Shown here piece by piece: positions 8,278 to 12,602 of a stretch of DNA of 12,602 nucleotides. This stretch comes from CAYYNP01 sp964472545 (GTDB taxonomy: Bacteria > Planctomycetota > Planctomycetia > Pirellulales > Thermoguttaceae): the NCBI GenBank assembly GCA_964472545.1, contig CAYYNP010000286.1, forward strand, positions 1 to 12,602, read 5' to 3'. Each line of letters opens with the position of its first letter. Within the stretch, counting starts at the first letter, position 1. The notes under the pieces were generated by a model, which was not told the origin of the DNA, did not search any database, and saw nothing but the letters and a program-made list of their open reading frames with translations. Position numbers and translations under genes: made by a program.

Positions 8278-8751
8278 CTACAGGCCCAGGTCGATGTCGT
8301 CGAGGTCGACTTTCGTGGCCGGCTTCTCGCGGTCGCCGCTGCCGGGCAGTACGGGGTCGCCGCCGGCCGGTGGCGAGGGGCCTGCACCGTTGGCCGGGCC
8401 CGCTGCGGCGCCGGCCGCCGCCAGGGCCTCGCGTTCGGCCGCGAGCTTCGCATCGCGTTCGGCCTGCTTCTCGATTTCCAGCAAGTCCTTCTTCGCCGCA
8501 CGAATCGTGGCCGGCAGCTTCACGCCCCACTCTTGCCAGTCGGCAAACAGCGCGATCGACGTGACGGCCAGAATCGCCACGTGGCAGAGCACCGAGATGC
8601 CCACGGCCGAGGTCAACACGGCCGCACGCCGCGGCGCGAGCAGGTCGTCCGGATCGACGACGTCCATCGACTGCAATCGGTCGCGTTCTTTCGCCGAGAG
8701 GACGTATTCGCCCTGGCTTGCGTCTGGAGTGCTAGATCGGACGTCGCTCAT
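8278..8751 (-). CDS. TolA/TonB-like single-pass membrane protein without TonB C-domain
   Basis: A 157-aa protein whose ATG overlaps the ExbD-2 stop (ATGA). A 42-residue acidic, probably cytoplasmic N-terminus is followed by one transmembrane helix (about 43-70). The helix contains Ser53-x-x-x-His57 in ISVLCHVAILAV, the same Ser/His spacing as the ion-motor-contacting helices of TonB (Ser16/His20) and TolA (Ser18/His22). After it come an Ala/Lys/Glu-rich helix (about 84-118, KKDLLEIEKQAERDAKLAAE), as in the TolA stalk, a Pro/Gly linker and the tail VDLDDIDLGL. The second pair of the TonB SHLS motif is not obvious, and no TonB C-terminal fold is present. Its place directly after ExbB-ExbD-ExbD supports a role as energy transducer of that motor. 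The family assignment is inferred from motif and context. Confidence 0.75.
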   Translation of the reverse strand: MSDVRSSTPDASQGEYVLSAKERDRLQSMDVVDPDDLLAPRRAAVLTSAVGISVLCHVAILAVTSIALFADWQEWGVKLPATIRAAKKDLLEIEKQAERDAKLAAEREALAAAGAAAGPANGAGPSPPAGGDPVLPGSGDREKPATKVDLDDIDLGL

Positions 8752-9155
8752 GGATTATCTCCGGAAAGTTGCACGCCGGTAACTTGGAGCGTTGCCCCGG
8801 CGCGACTGAGGGCTTCGATCACGGGCAGGTAGACCCGTTTGGGCAGGTTTCGATCCACGCGCAGGCGGACGACCCGATCGTCGCGGCCGGCGAGCAGATT
8901 GGCCACGGCGGTCTCCAACGAGCCGGGCGTCATCTCGGCGCCTTGCAGGCGAGAGACGCCGTCGACGTCGATCGAGACGCTGATCGGCGCCGTCTCGACC
9001 TCCTGCAGGTCGCGGCTCTCGGCCGGCTCGAGCTGAATCCGGCCGTCCTTCATGAAGGTGGCGTTGAGCATGAAGAAGATGATCAACAGAAAGGCGATGT
9101 CGCCCATCGAGGCCAAGGGGATCATCATCGGCGGCCGGCGCTTGCGTCGGATCAT
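8748..9155 (-). CDS. ExbD/TolR-type protein 2
   Basis: A 135-aa protein. ATG 9155 overlaps the stop of the preceding ExbD gene (ATGA), indicating coupled translation. A basic cytoplasmic start (MIRRKRRPP) leads into one transmembrane helix (about 11-34, PLASMGDIAFLLIIFFML). Asp19 takes the place of the ion-carrying aspartate of ExbD/TolR/MotB. The periplasmic part (about 35-135) has the ExbD/TolR beta-alpha pattern, ending PVIEALSRAGATLQVTGVQL. It forms the stator/rod with the ExbB-type channel. The length is normal for the family. The frame stays open upstream to 9557, but that part overlaps the other ExbD gene and is not family-like. Confidence 0.93.
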   Translation of the reverse strand: MIRRKRRPPMMIPLASMGDIAFLLIIFFMLNATFMKDGRIQLEPAESRDLQEVETAPISVSIDVDGVSRLQGAEMTPGSLETAVANLLAGRDDRVVRLRVDRNLPKRVYLPVIEALSRAGATLQVTGVQLSGDNP

Positions 9156-9586
9156 GGCACGGCCCCCTTGGCTTCTTCTTCGATCAGCGTGACGATGCCG
9201 CCGGCCCGGCTGACGGCCGTGATCACCTGGTAGAAGCGTTCGAACTTCACGCCGTCGGCCAGGTTCACCACGACCATTCGTTGCTGCTCGGGCTGTTGCG
9301 GCAGGTTCAGGGCGATCAGTTTCTCCCGCAGCAGTTCGATTCCTACCGGTTCGAGGTTCGTTTCGCCGCGGCCGAAGAGCAGCCCGTCGGGGCGGATGTC
9401 GACGGTAAGGGTCTGCGACTTCGTCTGCTGCGTCGCCGCCGCAGTCGCCGGGATCTGCAAGAGTTGGCCCATCGGGCGGATCAGGCTGGTGGCCAGCACG
9501 AAGAAGACGATCATCAAGAACGCGATATCGGCGAACGGCCCCATGTTGATCTCGCACTCGCCGCGGCTGCGTCGCTTGATGGGCAT
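9152..9586 (-). CDS. ExbD/TolR-type protein 1
   Basis: A 144-aa protein. ATG 9586 is chosen because AAGGAAG precedes it at a usable distance. The upstream in-frame ATG at 9616 lies in the REP repeat. The N-terminus MPIKRRSRGECEINMGPF is a typical ExbD cytoplasmic segment, then a transmembrane helix with Asp20 in PFADIAFLMIVFFVLATSL. The periplasmic domain (about 43-144) contains LTVDIRPDGLLFGRGE, MVVVNLADGVKFERF and YQVITAVSRAGGIVTLIEEE. Two different ExbD genes in tandem suggest a heterodimeric rod in the ExbB pentamer, as known for some Exb systems. A REP element sits 22 nt upstream of the start, so expression relative to exbB may be modulated there. Confidence 0.93.
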   Translation of the reverse strand: MPIKRRSRGECEINMGPFADIAFLMIVFFVLATSLIRPMGQLLQIPATAAATQQTKSQTLTVDIRPDGLLFGRGETNLEPVGIELLREKLIALNLPQQPEQQRMVVVNLADGVKFERFYQVITAVSRAGGIVTLIEEEAKGAVP

Positions 9587-9608
9587 GTGTTGGTTCTTCC
9601 TTCGTATA

Positions 9609-9768
9609 GTAGTCATCTCGCTCCGCGAGATGTCCGTGAAGTTATCTTCATCTCGCTGAGGCGAGGTGTCCGTGATGTTATCTTCATCTCGCTGAGGCGA
9701 GGTGTCCGTGAAGTTATCTTCATCTCGCTGAGGCGAGATGTGGCTGTCTCGCGGAGCGAGACGCCTAC
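9609..9768. repeat. REP/BIME-2 filling the exbB-exbD intergenic region
   Basis: Outer inverted REP units are GTAG (9609-9612) with hairpin ATCTCGC-TCC-GCGAGAT, and on the minus strand GTAG (9768-9765) with hairpin GTCTCGC-TCC-GCGAGAC. Between them lie three tandem 36-bp units, each with a further hairpin. The element starts 4 nt after the exbB stop codon and ends 22 nt before the exbD start, so nearly the whole 186-bp junction is repeat. A-T to G-C exchange at the base of the stem supports the folded structure. Confidence 0.82.
9631..9738. repeat. three tandem 36-bp units
   Basis: Units at 9631-9666, 9667-9702 and 9703-9738 share TGTCCGTGAAGTTATCTT followed by CATCTCGC-TGAG-GCGAG(A/G). Differences are a single A/T in unit 2 and a final A in unit 3. 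Each unit ends in a hairpin whose closing pairs are partly G-U. The units abut with no spacers. Confidence 0.92.
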
Positions 9769-9772
9769 TATG

Positions 9773-10411
9773 CTAGTGGGCACGCTCGCCGATGTGGCCC
9801 AATACGTCCTGCATCATCTCTTCGATGGTCAACGTGAACGACTCGACGCGGCGGCTGAAGAGGTTGTAGGCGACCAGGGCGGGGATGGCGATGATCAGTC
9901 CGGCGGCAGTGGTCAACAGGGCCTCGGAGATGCCGCCGGCCACGGCGCTGGGGTCGAGCCCGGCCATCTCGGCCATCTTGTCGAACGACTTGATCATGCC
10001 CGTCACCGTGCCGGTCATCCCCAGCAGCGGCGCCACGCCGGCGATCAGCATCAGCACGTTCAACCGCTTCTCCAGCCCCGCCAACGCCCGGGGGGCGTAG
10101 TCCTCCATCCGCTTGGCCACGACCGTTTCCATCTCCAGCACACTGCGTCCTCGCAGCAGCATGCGGCGGTATTTGTCGAGCCCTGCCAGGGCGACCGCCG
10201 CCAGCGGGCCGGTGGCGCTCTGGCAGACGTGGATTGCCCCGGGCAGGTCGTCGTTCTCGAGACTGGCCGCCGCCTCGCGCCGCACGCGCTGAGTGTCTTC
10301 GGTGGCGTGGACGAACGCCCGCCAGCGGTCGATGATCACGGCCACGACCAGGATCGAAAGCAACATCAGCGGCCACATGATGGGCCCGCCGTCGAGGATG
10401 TAGGTGAGCAT
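9773..10411 (-). CDS. MotA/TolQ/ExbB proton channel family protein
   Basis: A 212-aa protein. ATG 10411 gives the usual start MLTYILDGGPIMWPLM. A GTG- or ATG-type extension to 10519 would translate the REP repeat. Domain order is typical. The first transmembrane helix (about 11-28, PIMWPLMLLSILVVAVII) is followed by DRWRAF, a cytoplasmic helical loop (about 30-95), and then two conserved helices with LNVLMLIAGVAPLLGMTGTV and ISEALLTTAAGLIIAIPALV, ending in a cytoplasmic helix. It should form the pentameric ion channel that powers the ExbD rods encoded next. It is shorter than E. coli ExbB (244 aa) but complete. It is separated from both neighbours in the operon by REP elements. Confidence 0.95.
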   Translation of the reverse strand: MLTYILDGGPIMWPLMLLSILVVAVIIDRWRAFVHATEDTQRVRREAAASLENDDLPGAIHVCQSATGPLAAVALAGLDKYRRMLLRGRSVLEMETVVAKRMEDYAPRALAGLEKRLNVLMLIAGVAPLLGMTGTVTGMIKSFDKMAEMAGLDPSAVAGGISEALLTTAAGLIIAIPALVAYNLFSRRVESFTLTIEEMMQDVLGHIGERAH

Positions 10412-10442
10412 TGGGGGGTCTCTCTTGAACGTCGCGCGTATT

Positions 10443-10540
10443 GTAGTCGTCTCGCTGCGGCGAGACGTCGGCCGATTTGTTGGATAGTAGTCGTCTCGCT
10501 CCGCGAGACGAGGCTGCATCTCGCGGAGCGAGATGGCTAC
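10443..10540. repeat. REP/BIME-3 between TPR gene and exbB
   Basis: Three GTAG-headed units are present: GTAG 10443 with CGTCTCGC-TGCG-GCGAGACG, GTAG 10487 with CGTCTCGC-TCC-GCGAGACG, and an inverted unit ending in CTAC 10537-10540 with hairpin ATCTCGC-TCC-GCGAGAT. The last two form an outward-facing pair almost identical to BIME-1. The element begins 10 nt after the TPR stop codon and ends 32 nt before the exbB start, leaving only the ribosome binding region free. Confidence 0.8.
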
Positions 10541-10549
10541 TATAAGCTC

Positions 10550-12602
10550 CTACTCTCCCTCTCCACGCAGCTTCTCCAGCAGCTTCGACGCCGTTTCGGC
10601 GCTGTCGGATTCGGGGTATTCTTCGATCACGCGGCGGAGCTTCTCGACGCCCTCGGCCGCCTGGTTCATTCGCAGGTGGACCACGCCCCAGGTCAACAGC
10701 ATCTTGTGCAGCCACTCCTGGTCCTGGTAGTCCTGGCAGACGCGTTCGAGCAGCTCCGCCGTGCGCGGATAGTCGGCCCGTTCGTAGTGGTATTTCACCA
10801 CCTTCTTCAAGGCCTCGGCCGCCTGCGGGGAATCGGGAAACAGCTCGGCCGTCTTCATGTATTGGGCGATGCTGTGGGCGGTGGCCGAATTGGCCGGCAT
10901 TGAACTCGACGCGTAGCCGGCCTGCCGCTGGTGGACGTCGGCCAGCAGCAGGCTCGCCTCGGGCGCGCCGGCGGCTCCCTCCATGTCGATCACCAATTGC
11001 AGCACGGGGATTGCCTTGGCCACCTCGGCGGGCACGTCGGTGTCGTAGTAGGCCTGGCCGATCTTCAAGAACGCCTGGTCGGCCAGCGAGGTGTCGGGCA
11101 CCAACTCCAACAACGCCCGACACGTGGCGATCGCCTGCTGCACGTCGCCCTGGGCCAGGTAGAGGTTCCACTTGGCCTCGAACGCCCGTTCCAGCAGATG
11201 GCGCGAGAGCGGGTTGCCGGCGTGCAGCTTGAGGATTTCGTCGACGCGCTCCAACCCTGCGTTGCTCTTCTCGGCCGCCCGATCGACCAGCCCCATATCG
11301 TAGAAGATCTTGGCCAGCATCTGCCGAAGCTGAGCTTCCAGCAGCAGCTTGCGTGCTTGGATGTCCGGGTCGCTGGAAACGGTGACCATGTTTTCCAGCG
11401 CGGGAGAACCGGTCTCGACGATCAACACTTCGGCCGCAATCTCCATCGGCCCCTCGCCGCGGAGGTGTTTGGCGTCGACGTATTGCACTTCGACCACGTC
11501 GCCGGGCCGCACGGTCAGTTCGCCGGCCGGCGGTTCGCTTTCGTCGCCGACGGCCACCGTCGGCACGACTCGAGCGACGAACAGCCCGCTGGTGGGCGAC
11601 GTCTCCTGCAACGTGACGTAACGGCTGCTGCGCCGGATCCACTCCGCGCGATCCTCCTCCGGAGTCAGATCGACGCCGCCGCGGCCGCTGCCTTCGGTGA
11701 CGATCTCCTCTTCCGGGACGACCTTGTAGCGTGCGATCAGCTTGACGCGGACTTCGTCGGGCCGGTCGGTCGCGTCGAGGTCGAGGTCCTTCAGCCGCAC
11801 GAAGATCGGCTGTTCGACGGCCACGGCGGGGACGCGCTGCCGGTAGGCGCCGTCGGTGATGCCCAGTCCGGCCGTGCTCACCAGCCGGACCTCGGCCAGC
11901 CGTCGGACGGCCGCCTCGCCGGCCTCGGTATTCTTGTCGACGTAGCTGACGGTCACCGTGTCGCTGCCGCGGACGCGCAACACGCCGTCGCCGGGCTCGG
12001 AAGTCTCGGTGGTGGCACGGACGGAAGCGACGTAGTCTCCCAGCGCCCGGCCGACCGCCTCCAGCGGCACCGACTCCGAATCGCCCGACCCGGCGGTCAC
12101 CTCGACGAGCAACTTCTCACCCAAGCCGTCGAGCACGGGCAAGTCCTTGTCGCGCACCCGGATGAACAGCCGGCGTCCGGCTTCGGCCAGCGTGAGGCTA
12201 TCATCCTCGCGATCGGCTACCGAGGTGCCGACCATCTCGAACGCCTGCAACGCCTTGCCCCAGCGCTTGCGGTGGTAGTGGCACATGCCGATGTAGTAAT
12301 AGGCGTCGTTGGTGGCGGTGCTGCCGGGATACTTGTTGATCACCTGGCGCAGCGCGGCAACGGCCTGATCAAAGGCGTTCATCTCGTAGTGGCAGGTGCC
12401 GATCCGGCAGAGCGCGGCCGAGACCTGCTCGTCGTCGTCCGATGCAATCACCTTCTCGAGCTCGACGATCGCCTCTTCGTAGTTTCGCCGCGACGTGAAG
12501 TGCTCGCCCAACAGCGACCAGGCCCGAAAGCGTGCCTTGGCGCCGGGATACTGCTTGGCGACTTGCTGCAGCGCCTTCACACCCCGTTCGTTCTGCCCCA
12601 CG
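10550..12602 (-). CDS. large TPR protein with two embedded beta modules (5' end outside window)
   Basis: At least 683 residues. The frame is open at the window edge and the GTG at 12601 is probably internal. Residues about 1-125 are TPR repeats (FRAWSLLGEHFTSRRNYEEA, LCRIGTCHYEMNAFDQAV, YYYIGMCHYHRKRWGKALQA). Two related beta-rich modules follow, about 144-222 (RLFIRVRDKDL to GSDTVTVSYVD) and about 265-376 (PIFVRLKDLDLD to YVTLQETSPTSGLFVARV and GELTVRPGDVVEVQYVD). They resemble modules found in large surface and secreted proteins. From about 418 the protein returns to TPR-like helices and ends in repeats at 577-672. The arrangement suggests a periplasmic scaffold like YbgF/CpoB of the Tol system, though much larger. 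It precedes the motor genes in the same direction. The N-terminal signal is not visible, so location is inferred. Confidence 0.85.
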   Translation of the reverse strand, partial: VGQNERGVKALQQVAKQYPGAKARFRAWSLLGEHFTSRRNYEEAIVELEKVIASDDDEQVSAALCRIGTCHYEMNAFDQAVAALRQVINKYPGSTATNDAYYYIGMCHYHRKRWGKALQAFEMVGTSVADREDDSLTLAEAGRRLFIRVRDKDLPVLDGLGEKLLVEVTAGSGDSESVPLEAVGRALGDYVASVRATTETSEPGDGVLRVRGSDTVTVSYVDKNTEAGEAAVRRLAEVRLVSTAGLGITDGAYRQRVPAVAVEQPIFVRLKDLDLDATDRPDEVRVKLIARYKVVPEEEIVTEGSGRGGVDLTPEEDRAEWIRRSSRYVTLQETSPTSGLFVARVVPTVAVGDESEPPAGELTVRPGDVVEVQYVDAKHLRGEGPMEIAAEVLIVETGSPALENMVTVSSDPDIQARKLLLEAQLRQMLAKIFYDMGLVDRAAEKSNAGLERVDEILKLHAGNPLSRHLLERAFEAKWNLYLAQGDVQQAIATCRALLELVPDTSLADQAFLKIGQAYYDTDVPAEVAKAIPVLQLVIDMEGAAGAPEASLLLADVHQRQAGYASSSMPANSATAHSIAQYMKTAELFPDSPQAAEALKKVVKYHYERADYPRTAELLERVCQDYQDQEWLHKMLLTWGVVHLRMNQAAEGVEKLRRVIEEYPESDSAETASKLLEKLRGEGE

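Noticed and set aside
9631..9738. 36-bp repeats of CRISPR-like length
   Set aside because: The units abut without unique spacers and contain a REP-type hairpin; this is a tandem repeat, not a CRISPR array.
10443..10540. REP hairpins as intrinsic terminators
   Set aside because: No T tract follows any stem on either strand, and similar hairpins occur inside a series of tightly linked genes.
9281..10903. 540-codon open frame on the plus strand with repeated ISLRRGV peptides
   Set aside because: The peptides are translations of the REP repeats, and the rest is antisense to exbB, exbD and the TPR gene.
9768..11642. 624-codon minus-strand open frame spanning exbB and the TPR gene
   Set aside because: It is frame-shifted relative to both real genes and shows low-complexity Arg/Gly composition.

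Overview
The window looks like draft or metagenome-derived sequence from a high-GC planctomycete, probably of the Pirellulales type. The reasons are the gene families present (a DUF4159 protein with membrane segments, a secreted PDZ/DUF6288-like protein, paired ExbD proteins, a large TPR protein), the mostly weak Shine-Dalgarno sequences and the C/G-rich interspersed repeats. The taxonomic call is inference. No RNA gene, transposase or CRISPR array was found.

Layout. One plus-strand gene (231-2483) encodes an exported TIM-barrel, alpha-glucuronidase-like protein. It converges, 12 bp apart, on a long minus-strand gene series that fills the rest of the window. In transcription order this series is: a large TPR protein with beta modules (enters from beyond 12602, ends 10550); MotA/TolQ/ExbB channel (10411-9773); ExbD-1 (9586-9152); ExbD-2 (9155-8748); a TolA/TonB-like single-pass protein (8751-8278); a five-TM DUF4159 protein (8263-6629); a secreted PDZ + toroid DUF6288-like protein (about 6389-3924); and a secreted HEAT-repeat protein (3906-2496). 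ExbD-1/ExbD-2/TolA-like overlap by ATGA, so they are almost certainly cotranscribed.

Proposed joint role (inference): an ExbB-ExbD-ExbD ion-driven motor couples through a TolA/TonB-like protein to periplasmic or surface partners. The TolA-like protein keeps the SxxxH transmembrane signature but lacks a TonB C-terminal domain. It ends in an Asp/Leu-rich tail, and the two exported proteins at the end of the operon end in similar tails. This shared tail is the most interesting lead in the window.

Repeats. Three junctions of the operon (TPR/exbB, exbB/exbD, DUF4159/DUF6288) carry REP/BIME-like elements: GTAG-headed hairpins built on a CTCGC-loop-GCGAG stem. One contains three tandem 36-bp units. 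One lies inside a larger inverted CCCTAG-rich element that reaches the 5' end of the DUF6288-like gene and makes its start uncertain.

Assembly problem. About 3690-3850 is G/C homopolymer junk around ten Ns, and it breaks the 5' end of the HEAT-repeat gene. The two flanks look like error-laden copies of the same 45 bp, so the gap may contain no missing biological sequence.
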